DNA from: a virus
IMG/VR virus record: IMGVR_UViG_3300043409_000650
Span: 1-26,957 of that record
Length of the DNA stretch: 26,957 nt
Strand: one strand, 5' to 3'
A program made the translations under genes and the position numbers. The notes under the pieces are model-generated. The model was not told the origin of the DNA. It was given only the letters and a program-made list of their open reading frames with translations, and searched no databases. Shown here piece after piece: positions 1 to 6,014 of this stretch. Position 1 is the first letter of the stretch. Each line of letters begins with the position of its first letter.

Positions 1-348
1 ATCCGTATGTTTCCAGTTGCCTCCACACTGGGAGTTGCTGAAGGCATTGAAACATCACTGTCCTGCTATCAGGTGTATGGAGTTAATACCTGGTCAGTAA
101 TCAACGCCGGATTTATGGAGAAGTTCCGGGTACCGGCAGGCGTCAAACATCTCATCATTTTTGCTGATATGGATAAACATTCTGCCACTGGACAGGCCGC
201 AGCGTTTAATTGTGCCACCGCCAATCTCAGAGCAAAAAACGATTTGATATCTGTCAGCGTACGCTGGCCCGATAACGGCGATTTTAATGATTTCGTGATG
301 AACGGCGACCAAGTTCGTGAGCAGGTTTATACAAAGAGGGCAGCATAG
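1..348 (+). CDS. Toprim-domain primase/helicase, C-terminal part (5' end outside window)
   Basis: The reading frame is open from the first base, so this is the 3' end of a longer gene; the methionine at position 7 is probably internal. The visible 113 residues look like the toprim half of a phage DNA primase of the P4-alpha/Toprim_3 type. They contain an AEGIETSLS motif with the metal-binding glutamate, followed about 40 residues later by the acidic FADMDKH motif. In this family the toprim fold supports primer synthesis at the phage origin, often fused to a helicase. Its stop codon overlaps the GTG start of the downstream Q gene (TAGTG), so the two are probably translationally coupled, as expected for the end of an early operon. 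Family assignment is fairly sure; the full architecture cannot be seen. Confidence 0.8.
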   Translation: MRMFPVASTLGVAEGIETSLSCYQVYGVNTWSVINAGFMEKFRVPAGVKHLIIFADMDKHSATGQAAAFNCATANLRAKNDLISVSVRWPDNGDFNDFVMNGDQVREQVYTKRAA

Positions 349-1112
349 TGAAATTAGAATCAGCAATGAAACAGTTCAGCGCTAAGAGCCAGATGATTAC
401 GGATTCACCCCGCGCTACCTCTTCCGACTCGCTTAAGGGGCCTGATCTGGCTGCTGCAATGGGAATGGTTGAGGCTCGGGCCGGTTTCGGTATGGCTGCA
501 TATCTTGGCAAGGTTGGCATCAGCAAAGAGGACCGGATCAGAACCGTCGAACAGCTTACCCAGTTTGCCATGAAGAATGCCCCGAAACATGTCGGCAAAG
601 TATCGGGCCGTCGAATGGCGCAATGCATGGTGATTCTGGCTAAATTTGCCTACGAGGAATACAGCAGTTCAGCGGCGGCCACCACTCCATGTAAACACTG
701 CAAGGGGAAGGGGCTAATTTACAGCATTCAAAAAGTGGTTAAACACCCTGGATGTGGTGAAAAAACGGATTCATGGGTTAAAGAAGAGCTGGTAGGTGAA
801 TTATGCAATCCTTGCAACGGAAAGGGGAAAATCTCCTATCGTTGCCGCTGTAATGGTACCGGTAAGGTGCGTGACCTTGAGAAATCCAAACGAATTGGCG
901 CACCAGTAGAGAAAGAGTGTGAACGCTGCTCAGGAATTGGATACAAACGGACACCCTCAACAACAGCTTACAGAGCGATTACAGCGTTGCTTCCTGAACT
1001 AACCCAATCATCTTGGTCGCGCAATTGGAAGCCATTCTATGCGTCGCTGGTGGCTAAATGTGACATTGAAGAGAGTTATGCAGAGGATGAGTTTCAGAGA
1101 ATTACACGATAG
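348..1112 (+). CDS. Q: Late-gene antitermination protein Q (zinc-finger type)
   Basis: This 254-residue protein matches the phage 82/PA-2 type of Q antiterminator rather than the shorter lambda Q. Q binds DNA at the late promoter, loads onto paused RNA polymerase and makes it ignore downstream terminators. The middle carries a DnaJ-like cysteine array: C115/C118 followed by KGKG, C153/C156 followed by NGKG, C166/C168 followed by NGTG, and C191/C194 followed by SGIG, which should bind zinc. The basic C-terminal part (about 200-254) is typical of the family. The chosen start is GTG at 348, overlapping the upstream stop and preceded by AGAGGG; an ATG at 366 is an alternative. The position at the end of the early operon, directly upstream of a pR'-like promoter and terminator, supports the call. 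Confidence 0.9.
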   Translation: MKLESAMKQFSAKSQMITDSPRATSSDSLKGPDLAAAMGMVEARAGFGMAAYLGKVGISKEDRIRTVEQLTQFAMKNAPKHVGKVSGRRMAQCMVILAKFAYEEYSSSAAATTPCKHCKGKGLIYSIQKVVKHPGCGEKTDSWVKEELVGELCNPCNGKGKISYRCRCNGTGKVRDLEKSKRIGAPVEKECERCSGIGYKRTPSTTAYRAITALLPELTQSSWSRNWKPFYASLVAKCDIEESYAEDEFQRITR

Positions 1113-1155
1113 GCGCACGATTGGTACTAATAGCGACACTTTTTAAACATATCGC

Positions 1156-1191
1156 TTGCATTTTGCATAAAGTTGGCGTAATTTCTCTAAA
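1156..1191 (+). promoter_or_regulatory. Putative late promoter pR' with Q-loading region
   Basis: TTGCAT (1156-1161) and TAATTT (1179-1184) are separated by 17 bases, with transcription expected near 1191. The segment from ATAAAGTTGG to TAATTT resembles, from memory, the corresponding part of lambda pR' (ATAAAATTGG then TAAATTT). It sits 43 bases after the Q stop codon and just before a short intrinsic terminator, the order seen for lambda pR' and tR'. The -10 is a weak match to consensus, as is common for Q-dependent promoters. The exact start and Q-binding element are inferred. Confidence 0.6.
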
Positions 1192-1234
1192 TCATGGGCG
1201 TTTCTGTAGATGAGCGCCAAGAAAAACAATTAAG

Positions 1235-1266
1235 GCCTCGCATATCGCGGGGCTTTGTCGTTTATA
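1235..1266 (+). terminator. tR'-like intrinsic terminator, overcome by Q
   Basis: GCCTCGC (1235-1241) pairs with GCGGGGC (1247-1253) across a 5-base loop, giving 7 pairs including one T·G, followed by an interrupted T-rich stretch. It lies about 45 nt after the predicted late start, so without Q the late transcript would be a short leader RNA. This is the arrangement of lambda tR'. Confidence 0.65.
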
Positions 1267-1350
1267 GGGCTTGCATTAGTAGGGTGAATGTTCTGAAAAG
1301 TAACCTTGCTGATGGTGTGTTTATAAATTGATGCGTAGAATCTACTCCAA

Positions 1351-1428
1351 CCGCCACTAGCTCAGCTGGATAGAGCCGATAACCATTATTGTTGTAGGTG
1401 CGAGGTTCGAGACCTCGGTGGCGGGCCA
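1351..1428 (+). tRNA. tRNA-like gene with irregular anticodon arm (possibly degenerate)
   Basis: The acceptor stem CCGCCAC/GTGGCGG is perfect and followed by G and an encoded CCA. The D arm (GCTC/GAGC) and T arm (CGAGG, loop TTCGAGA, CCTCG) are canonical. The stretch between D and T stems is 24 nt, one longer than the usual 23 of class I tRNAs. The best anticodon stem is ATAAC (1379-1383) with GTTGT (1391-1395), giving loop CATTATT. That puts A rather than the near-universal U at position 33 and TTA at 34-36, formally a reader of the UAA stop codon. One base of slippage would give ATT instead. Lambdoid phages often carry tRNAs between Q and lysis genes. The overall fold is convincing; function and identity are not. 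Confidence 0.6.
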
Positions 1429-1535
1429 ATTTCAGCCCTTGAGTTAATCGTTCTGGTTTTTGTCATTTTGTGATGCATGACAACTATAAGCATGGTTATG
1501 TTTACTCTTTGTTTATAATTACAATGTTAATTATA

Positions 1536-1610
1536 TGGTGCTGTGATAGTTGCTTTGTAACGATTGTTGGCTCAGTCATCCTACCCGTGAAGTTAGCTAT
1601 CACAGCACCA
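1536..1610. repeat. Perfect 14-bp inverted repeat with 47-nt loop
   Basis: TGGTGCTGTGATAG at 1536-1549 is the exact reverse complement of 1597-1610. No T-run follows, so it is not a simple terminator. The arms contain TGTGA/TCACA half-sites, but these are too far apart for a standard CRP site. It could fold as an RNA stem in the late leader or act as a spaced DNA site. No convincing gene lies here. Confidence 0.7.
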
Positions 1611-1693
1611 AATTCAAAGCCTCAATTAATCGCTGGGCCTTTTTGCATGCTGGATTATCCCGTATGTAGAATCTGCCAACAAAGAGTAAGCCT

Positions 1694-1755
1694 GCATTCA
1701 CATGGGTACTGGATTGGTTAATCCGATCGTTGTGAAACAGTATCCAGCCGAATGT
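1694..1755 (+). ncRNA. Structured inverted-repeat element, copy 1
   Basis: An outer stem (1694-1700 with 1749-1755), an internal loop (CAT against AGC) and an 8-pair inner stem GGGTACTG (1704-1711)/CAGTATCC (1738-1745) enclose a variable region. Inside, GATTGG (1712-1717) pairs with CCGATC (1723-1728). A second copy with the same double stem but a different interior lies at 2096-2172. Both are preceded by a near-identical run (GGGCCTTTTTGCAT at 1635-1648 here). I do not recognise the family; it could be a structured leader RNA or a REP-like DNA repeat. Confidence 0.5.
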
Positions 1756-1769
1756 TGATTATTGGGTGC

Positions 1770-1805
1770 AAAAAAAACCCTTACCACCGTTTATCTTGGT
1801 AAGGG
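1770..1805 (-). terminator. Minus-strand intrinsic terminator
   Basis: CCCTTACCA (1778-1786) and TGGTAAGGG (1797-1805) form a perfect 9-pair stem. Eight A residues precede it on the plus strand, which reads as a T-run after the hairpin on the minus strand. It would stop transcription coming leftward, such as from the opposite-strand gene at 2578-3081, before it reaches the tRNA-like gene and Q. Confidence 0.7.
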
Positions 1806-2000
1806 GTGCCAATAGGCGAACACCAGGGAAATCTTTACTGCCAGATATCATATGATTGTTTTATTTAATTAATGTGACTTAAGTCAAATTGAATAGATAA
1901 GCTAATAAAATTCATAAAGATATACTTAATAATACGCATTCGTAATAGTGACTTTTATAAACTATCCAATCGCATTAATGGTTTCATAAGCTAGAGTTAA
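1806..2000. other. AT-rich gene-free leader segment with a 12-bp palindrome
   Basis: No credible reading frame is seen here. The stretch is markedly AT-rich, unlike the flanking phage genes. It holds the perfect palindrome TGACTTAAGTCA (1875-1886), a possible protein-binding site, and may carry promoter elements for the small-RNA candidate that follows. Nothing more specific can be supported. Confidence 0.4.
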
Positions 2001-2013
2001 TGTATAACCAACT

Positions 2014-2088
2014 AGCCAGTACCACGGGCAGGCCCCCGTAACGATACTCCTTTTATTAAGCCCTGACTCTAACCGGTCAGGGCTTTTT
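2014..2088 (+). ncRNA. Small-RNA candidate with anti-Shine-Dalgarno stretch and terminator
   Basis: TATAAC (2003-2008) could serve as a -10 box, with a start near 2014; no good -35 is visible. The RNA would have a hairpin ACGGG/CCCGT (2024-2039) and an unpaired pyrimidine-rich stretch containing ACTCCTTTTATT (2046-2057). It would end in a strong intrinsic terminator: AGCCCTGAC (2059-2067)/GTCAGGGCT (2076-2084) followed by Ts. ACTCCTTTT is complementary to AAAAGGAGT-type ribosome binding sites. This layout is typical of trans-acting bacterial sRNAs. The terminator is firm; independent transcription is inferred. Confidence 0.45.
2059..2088 (+). terminator. Strong intrinsic terminator in late leader
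   Basis: A perfect 9-pair stem, AGCCCTGAC/GTCAGGGCT, with an 8-base loop is followed directly by a T-run. It lies in the path of the late transcript from pR', so Q-modified polymerase must read through it to reach the lysis genes. It may also define the 3' end of the small-RNA candidate. Confidence 0.85.
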
Positions 2089-2095
2089 GCATTCT

Positions 2096-2172
2096 ACATT
2101 CGCATGGGTACTGAAAGAGCCTGAATCTTTCCATCCTCCGAGGCTTGGACGAGGCAGTATCCAGCCGAATGT
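2096..2172 (+). ncRNA. Structured inverted-repeat element, copy 2
   Basis: The outer stem ACATTCG (2096-2102)/CGAATGT (2166-2172) is perfect. The internal loop CAT/AGC and inner stem GGGTACTG (2106-2113)/CAGTATCC (2155-2162) repeat copy 1 exactly. The 41-nt interior is unrelated to that of copy 1 and can form AAAGA (2114-2118)/TCTTT (2126-2130) and CCTC (2135-2138)/GAGG (2151-2154), suggesting a three-way junction. The upstream run GGGCTTTTTGCAT (2080-2092) also matches the region before copy 1. Confidence 0.5.
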
Positions 2173-2395
2173 GGTGAATGCGCAGGCTGATGCGCTAACT
2201 CGCGTGGGCAATGCAACAACTTATACGGATAGAAGCACACACGCCACGGGGAACCGTAACGCCGGGATACTCAGCCCCGGACACCACAGAAGTACATTTA
2301 AAGGTATGCGGTCAGCACATTGGTAGGTGTTGACGCCGGAACCGTAACCGGCTTCAAATTATAGTTAACGGTATGAAAACGTTAACGTCCGTATT
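2173..2395 (+). other. Gene-free part of late leader with short hairpins
   Basis: No gene is supported. The sequence holds two copies of GGAACCGTAAC followed by a CCGG-rich hairpin half (around 2250-2265 and 2338-2353), the second forming GCCGG/CCGGC. It looks like structured leader RNA; I see no promoter or protein signal. Confidence 0.35.
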
Positions 2396-2426
2396 AAAGG
2401 CTCATTTCGGTAGGCCTTTCCGTTTC
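2394..2426. repeat. Terminator-like repeat, left copy
   Basis: AAAGGC (2396-2401) pairs with GCCTTT (2414-2419), a weak terminator-like hairpin usable on either strand. The segment matches 3186-3219 at 22 of the first 26 bases. The two copies bracket the opposite-strand gene at 2578-3081, so they may mark the edges of an inserted cassette. Confidence 0.5.
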
Positions 2427-2438
2427 TGTGAGGGCGTA

Positions 2439-2729
2439 ATGAAGATTTACTCAAGTCACTTTCACCCGAATGGTTTATTCATTAATTGTGAAGCGCAGGA
2501 AGGTTTTTGGGTATTACTGAGCATTTCTGTTGGGTGGGGGCGTTTCACTATGATTCGCCCCGATCAAGAGTTCAGTGCTACTGGAGGGCTTTTTCAATTG
2601 ACTGAATTACGGCCAGCGGATTCAGAGCGGCCGGAGTCAGTAGTTGAAGGGTCAAATGTTTTATGGCGTCTGCCGGAAGCTCTCGAAGTTTTGAAATCAG
2701 TCCAGACTTCTTCTCTTCAGGAAGGTTAG
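2439..2729 (+). CDS. Small hypothetical protein, possibly truncated
   Basis: An ATG at 2439 follows GAGGG at a good distance and opens a 96-codon frame. The first half reads like a real small protein, with aromatic and hydrophobic segments (EGFWVLLSISVGWGRF). The second half, from about 2578, lies opposite the 3' end of the minus-strand gene and reads like an antisense shadow. One reading is that an original small late-leader gene lost its 3' end when the minus-strand gene arrived. A longer frame starts at 2373 but lacks a comparable ribosome site. I recognise no family. Confidence 0.3.
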   Translation: MKIYSSHFHPNGLFINCEAQEGFWVLLSISVGWGRFTMIRPDQEFSATGGLFQLTELRPADSERPESVVEGSNVLWRLPEALEVLKSVQTSSLQEG

Positions 2730-3081
2730 CCACTCGAATGATGTCTTCCAGCGCAATGATTGTACTGTCGTGAAATTTCACGGTCTGAACATTCAGGATT
2801 GCACCAAGGCCACCATCATTCCGAATAAAATCAATTCCCCTATGTGTTATTTTTATCTGGTTAAGATTGATAATGTAATCATCCATGCCAAACTTTATAC
2901 CATTAGTGATGAGTCCATGCCCTTCAAGATAAATTAGGTTGGATGCAAAACTATCTTCACTACCGAATAATTGGCAAAAGTTATCGTATTCTTCTCGGCT
3001 AATTTCAAATGGCGCAGCATCATATAGCGCTTGTAACAACTGGCGCTGGTACTCCCTGCTATATTTGTCTATGTCTGACAT
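2578..3081 (-). CDS. Opposite-strand accessory protein with predicted winged-helix N-terminus (moron)
   Basis: This 167-residue protein is the only complete gene on the minus strand here. It starts at an ATG preceded by AAGGA at 7 bases. Residues about 10-85 look like a winged helix: helices, then SNLIYLEGHGLI and a strand-rich wing. A conserved-looking ITHRGIDFIRNDGGLGAIL (78-96) and a helical C-terminus containing LPADAIKHLTLQLL follow. I recall similar unnamed proteins near the lysis region of enteric prophages, none with a known function. Lying antisense inside the late leader, it must have its own promoter and could be expressed in the lysogen, as morons are. A regulatory, exclusion or defence role is possible but unproven. 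No aca-like gene is adjacent, so an anti-CRISPR call has no support. Confidence 0.8.
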   Translation of the reverse strand: MSDIDKYSREYQRQLLQALYDAAPFEISREEYDNFCQLFGSEDSFASNLIYLEGHGLITNGIKFGMDDYIINLNQIKITHRGIDFIRNDGGLGAILNVQTVKFHDSTIIALEDIIRVANLPEEKKSGLISKLRELPADAIKHLTLQLLTPAALNPLAVIQSIEKALQ

Positions 3082-3185
3082 GGTAATTCCTTCTTGGCTG
3101 TGTGAGAACTATCCAAGATACCACTACTGTCTAATGCGGATAAAGAACAGGCAGCGTTGCAAGTCAGTAATACTAACGCATAAAT

Positions 3186-3219
3186 TTTAAGGCTCACTTC
3201 GGTGGGCTTTTTTCATTTC
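3186..3219 (+). terminator. Intrinsic terminator, right copy of the flanking repeat
   Basis: GCTCAC (3192-3197) and GTGGGC (3202-3207) form a stem capped by a TTCG tetraloop and followed by six Ts. It sits just upstream of the lysis cassette and is another obstacle that Q-modified polymerase must pass. It is also the better-preserved partner of the repeat at 2394-2426. Confidence 0.75.
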
Positions 3220-3261
3220 AGCCATCCGGTCGCGCCGGTATGCGCACAACTGGATAGCAAT

Positions 3262-3873
3262 ATGGAAAACCAAAATAACCCACAGGGAAAACTTGAGAGT
3301 GCTGCGTGGTTAATTCGATGGGTAGATAGCTGGAAGAAGCTGGCGATTTTGATTGTGCTGACATTGTTTAGCATTGCGAGTTATTTGGCATATGACTACC
3401 GGCGAGAGATTACCTATTGGGCGCTGGCCCATTACGGCACCCCACGCATTGACCAGACAAAAATCGATGCTGAAGTACGCAGCATGATGAGCGATACCGG
3501 TGGCGTGACAGTTTCCGTCTGGAGCTTGAACCTACAGCGTAACCAGCGCATCGCTTTATACGTTCGCATTAGAGAGCAACGATTATCGAATCTGGAAGGG
3601 GTGGGAGATTTAATTTTCCGGCCTCACTCAAAACTATCAATGGCAGTTATCGACCTCCTGGATAAAAAGACGGTGTGCTACGACCTTGTGCAGTCTACGG
3701 CGATTGGCCGGGCGGCATGGGCTGCGGGTGCCACATACGTTTGCTCTGCTGCCGTCCCCCCGCAACACGGTTCAATGATAGGGCTTATTGCTGTTGGCTT
3801 CACTGAGAGGCCAGAGAATGAAGATTACGTTCGTCAGCGAATACTGCTGGCATCTGAGAGGATCATTAAATGA
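3262..3873 (+). CDS. Holin, phage T4 T-like (class III)
   Basis: The 203-residue product has one hydrophobic segment near the N-terminus (about 27-45) and a large hydrophilic C-terminal domain predicted to face the periplasm. This architecture and length match T4 holin T (218 residues, one N-terminal membrane segment). The C-terminal pattern ending in helix LLASERIIK also resembles T4 T, and there are two periplasmic cysteines (C139, C161), as T has a periplasmic disulfide. A holin opens the inner membrane to trigger lysis. The ATG at 3262 was chosen because the longer frame from 3202 would start inside the terminator; its ribosome site is weak. The stop overlaps the endolysin start (ATGA), and the lysis-cassette context is strong. 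Confidence 0.7.
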   Translation: MENQNNPQGKLESAAWLIRWVDSWKKLAILIVLTLFSIASYLAYDYRREITYWALAHYGTPRIDQTKIDAEVRSMMSDTGGVTVSVWSLNLQRNQRIALYVRIREQRLSNLEGVGDLIFRPHSKLSMAVIDLLDKKTVCYDLVQSTAIGRAAWAAGATYVCSAAVPPQHGSMIGLIAVGFTERPENEDYVRQRILLASERIIK

Positions 3874-4265
3874 CGACTAATTTTAGATTTAGCCAGCGCA
3901 GTGAGAATAACCTCAAGAGCGTTAACGCTAACCTGGTGAAAGTGGTGCGCCGTGCTCTGGAGCTATCGACCGTTGATTTCGGTGTTATCGAAGGTGTCCG
4001 TACGGTAGAACGGCAAAAAGAGCTGGTGGCCACTGGCAAGAGCCAGACCATGAATAGCCGTCATATCTCCGGCAATGCGGTTGACCTGCTCCCCACGGGT
4101 GCCGACTGGAATGATTATAAATGCTGGTTGCCGGTATTGGATGCCATGCACCGTGCCGGTAAAGAGTTGGGCGTTAAGCTGCGTTTCGGTATCACCTGGA
4201 CGGATAACCCAAATGACAAGCCAGCGAAGTTCTTGGACGGTCCGCATGTGGAAATACCCGCATGA
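3870..4265 (+). CDS. Endolysin, L-alanyl-D-glutamate peptidase (M15/VanY-like)
   Basis: This 131-residue protein has the zinc-peptidase motifs of the T5-type endolysins. The SRHISGNAVDL motif supplies zinc ligands H65 and D72, and DGPHVEI near the C-terminus supplies H126 as the third ligand. R44 in the GVRT motif fits substrate binding. Enzymes of this family cut the L-Ala-D-Glu bond in peptidoglycan stem peptides. No signal peptide is present, so it should depend on the holin for export. The start ATG at 3870 overlaps the holin stop and its own stop overlaps the Rz start, so lysis genes are tightly coupled. The length matches the family. Confidence 0.93.
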   Translation: MTTNFRFSQRSENNLKSVNANLVKVVRRALELSTVDFGVIEGVRTVERQKELVATGKSQTMNSRHISGNAVDLLPTGADWNDYKCWLPVLDAMHRAGKELGVKLRFGITWTDNPNDKPAKFLDGPHVEIPA

Positions 4266-4783
4266 AAGAAACCCTATTGAGATTGATAGCCGTCGCACTG
4301 ACGATTTCAGTTTTAGTCGGCGGCGGGTATTGGTGGGGCAGTGATAGTAAAAACTCGGAATGGTCTCTCAAGTGGACTAAGCGCGATAAATCAGACCTAA
4401 CGGCAGAAATAGCCGCCAAAAAAAGTGCTGCCGAAAAAGAGGCTCAACTTCAGGCTGCACAATCGGCCGGATTAAAGGCATATCAACAAGGGGTAGTCGA
4501 TGCTGAGAACAAAGCAAAAGGCACTATTGCTGCTTACCATGCTGGCCATATCAGGTTGCAAAAGCGCTTCGAGTGTCTCGCCGCTTCAGTTGGGGATATG
4601 CCCGTTACTCCCGCCAGTGGACAGCTCACTGATGCAGCCAGAGATTGCGGATTTTCAGACGCAGATGTCGGAATTCTTATTTCAATCGCTGAACGAGCCG
4701 ACAAGTTAGTCGAGAAGGTCACCGCGCTACAAAAGGTTGTCACTGACGACCGGTTAATAATCAACAGCACTACACATCAATAG
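4262..4783 (+). CDS. Rz: Rz-like inner-membrane spanin
   Basis: The 173-residue protein has an N-terminal membrane anchor (LLRLIAVALTISVLVGGGYW, about residues 5-24). A long alanine- and lysine-rich helical region with coiled-coil character follows (about 45-110), then a periplasmic C-terminus. This is the i-spanin plan: it pairs with outer-membrane Rz1 and fuses the two membranes in the last step of lysis. The start overlaps the endolysin stop (ATGA). An Rz1 frame is embedded within it, which confirms the identity better than sequence similarity, since spanins diverge quickly. Confidence 0.9.
   Translation: MKETLLRLIAVALTISVLVGGGYWWGSDSKNSEWSLKWTKRDKSDLTAEIAAKKSAAEKEAQLQAAQSAGLKAYQQGVVDAENKAKGTIAAYHAGHIRLQKRFECLAASVGDMPVTPASGQLTDAARDCGFSDADVGILISIAERADKLVEKVTALQKVVTDDRLIINSTTHQ
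4500..4709 (+). CDS. Rz1: Rz1-like outer-membrane spanin lipoprotein, embedded in Rz
   Basis: This 69-codon frame lies wholly inside Rz in the +1 frame. It begins with a charged start and hydrophobic core (KALLLLTMLA) and ends its signal with the lipobox ISGC, putting the lipidated cysteine at residue 20. The mature part is about 50 residues and proline-containing, as in known o-spanins. A GGGG-containing ribosome site precedes the ATG. The protein should be lipid-anchored in the outer membrane and bind the Rz C-terminus across the periplasm. Full embedding is the lambda arrangement. Confidence 0.88.
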   Translation: MLRTKQKALLLLTMLAISGCKSASSVSPLQLGICPLLPPVDSSLMQPEIADFQTQMSEFLFQSLNEPTS

Positions 4784-5168
4784 CGCTGGGTTGTCGCAGT
4801 CCACGGGTATTAGCAGTGACGTAGCACCTCTCTATCGAGCGTATCTGCGGAATCAAAAACAACCAATACACCTTGATCGTCGGGCATTAGCGGCAACATC
4901 AGCCGTTGTAGGCGAAGCGATGTGACAGCCGGAGAGACGGCCTGTATTGCAGCAGCCATTCAATGAGTGGTTGCGACAATGCACGATAAGCAATGCTACC
5001 ACCTGTTTCCCACCGCTCACTCTGAGTATTAACAGGCTGGTGGCATTTTATTTAATTCTGATATCGGCGAGTGTCCAACACGAAAAATAGCATAAACACG
5101 CTGTATTGATATCGAGTGGTCTTTAAAATCACCGGCATTATATTTCACTCACTAGCAGGAAGTTCTAA
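4784..5168 (+). other. Gene-free gap before terminase, with terminator at 4993-5052
   Basis: No coding frame is supported. A long imperfect stem, 4993-5007 with 5031-5046, has a small inner hairpin (CTCA/TGAG, 5016-5026) and is followed by a T-rich tract, so it probably ends or attenuates the lysis transcript. Packaging start sites (cos or pac) usually lie near the small terminase gene, so this gap is a candidate location, but I see no identifiable site. Confidence 0.5.
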
Positions 5169-5786
5169 ATGGACATAAAAAAGACGCTGACGTCTGAGCA
5201 GAAAGCGCTTTTTGATGCCCTGACGCAATTACAGCGTAGATTCGTTACAGCGCTACTTAATGGTAAGAATCAAACCGAGGCATATCGAAAGGCTGGCGGT
5301 AAGGCAAAGACTGATGATACAGCCAGATCATGCGCATCTGAAATCCTAACAAATCCTAACGTTCAAGCCTTCCTCCAGTCCGTCCAGTACGAAACAGTTA
5401 ACGAAGCCATCATGACCTACACCGAAGCGATGGAGCGACTCACATTGATGGGGCGCACGACAATTCATGACATCGCTACGTTTGGCAATTATCAGATTGG
5501 TGAGGACGAGGAAGGGCAACCGGTATTTCAGGCGTCGTGGAAGTTTAAGGACTCCAAGAATATTAAGCCCGAACACCTGGCCGCTGTCGCTGAATTATCC
5601 ACTGGCAAGGATGGGCTGAAAATTAAGCTGCATGATCCGAAAGCTGCTATCAAGCAACTGGCTGAAATGCGCGGGTGGGAAGCACCGAAGAAAACAGAAT
5701 TGACAGGCCCGAACGGTGGAGCAATTCAAACTGTGAATATGACCCCAGACGAAGCCGCCGAAGCCTACCGTAAAATGATGGGCTGA
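5169..5786 (+). CDS. terS: Terminase small subunit (Terminase_2 family)
   Basis: The 205-residue protein carries the N-terminal features of the Terminase_2 family: TQLQRRFVTALLNGKNQTEAYRKAG (about 20-44) forms the DNA-binding helix-turn-helix, with ASEILTNPNVQAFL following. The centre is helical and oligomer-forming, and the acidic C-terminus (PDEAAEAYRKMMG) is the usual contact for the large subunit. It recognises phage DNA at the packaging site and regulates the large subunit. AGGA lies eight bases before the ATG. Unusually, 228 non-coding bases separate it from the large subunit; most phages have the pair abutting or overlapping. Confidence 0.9.
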   Translation: MDIKKTLTSEQKALFDALTQLQRRFVTALLNGKNQTEAYRKAGGKAKTDDTARSCASEILTNPNVQAFLQSVQYETVNEAIMTYTEAMERLTLMGRTTIHDIATFGNYQIGEDEEGQPVFQASWKFKDSKNIKPEHLAAVAELSTGKDGLKIKLHDPKAAIKQLAEMRGWEAPKKTELTGPNGGAIQTVNMTPDEAAEAYRKMMG

Positions 5787-6014
5787 TTATAGTAAACATC
5801 CAGAAATAGCCCGTTAGATTGATAAATTCTCTATGCAAAATAGAGGGTGTTTTATGCATGTTTTATGCACCCAATTATCTAACTCCTTGGCACGTTAACC
5901 CTGACAAATAAGCCTCTCACGCTGCTTGTTCGATGAGCGCTGTGTGCTCGGTGCGGTTAACAGTCATTATGTTAAAAAGCCCTAAAATTCACTCATTTAT
6001 CGAGTAAAATCCAA
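5787..6014 (+). repeat. Intergenic element with repeat copy A (5913-5979)
   Basis: The gap between the terminase genes holds no gene. Bases 5913-5979 align without gaps to 9850-9916 (copy B, before the protease gene) at 48 of 67 positions, with identical ends CCTCTCA and TTATGTTAAAAAG. Similarity continues weakly for about 20 more bases. A GTTAACC/GGTTAAC inverted pair (starting near 5894 and 5955) surrounds the copy. The element could be a regulatory RNA or DNA site or the scar of an old duplication. Confidence 0.6.

Noticed and set aside
1470-1721. 83-codon plus-strand frame after the tRNA-like gene
   Set aside because: No ribosome site, mixed composition, and it runs through the 14-bp inverted repeat and into the structured element, so the frame is probably accidental.
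2087-2326. 79-codon plus-strand frame starting at TTG
   Set aside because: It begins in the terminator T-run and crosses the second structured element; no ribosome site or family resemblance.
2578-3081. Anti-CRISPR gene
   Set aside because: No aca-like helix-turn-helix partner is adjacent and the protein is longer than most anti-CRISPRs; position alone is not evidence.
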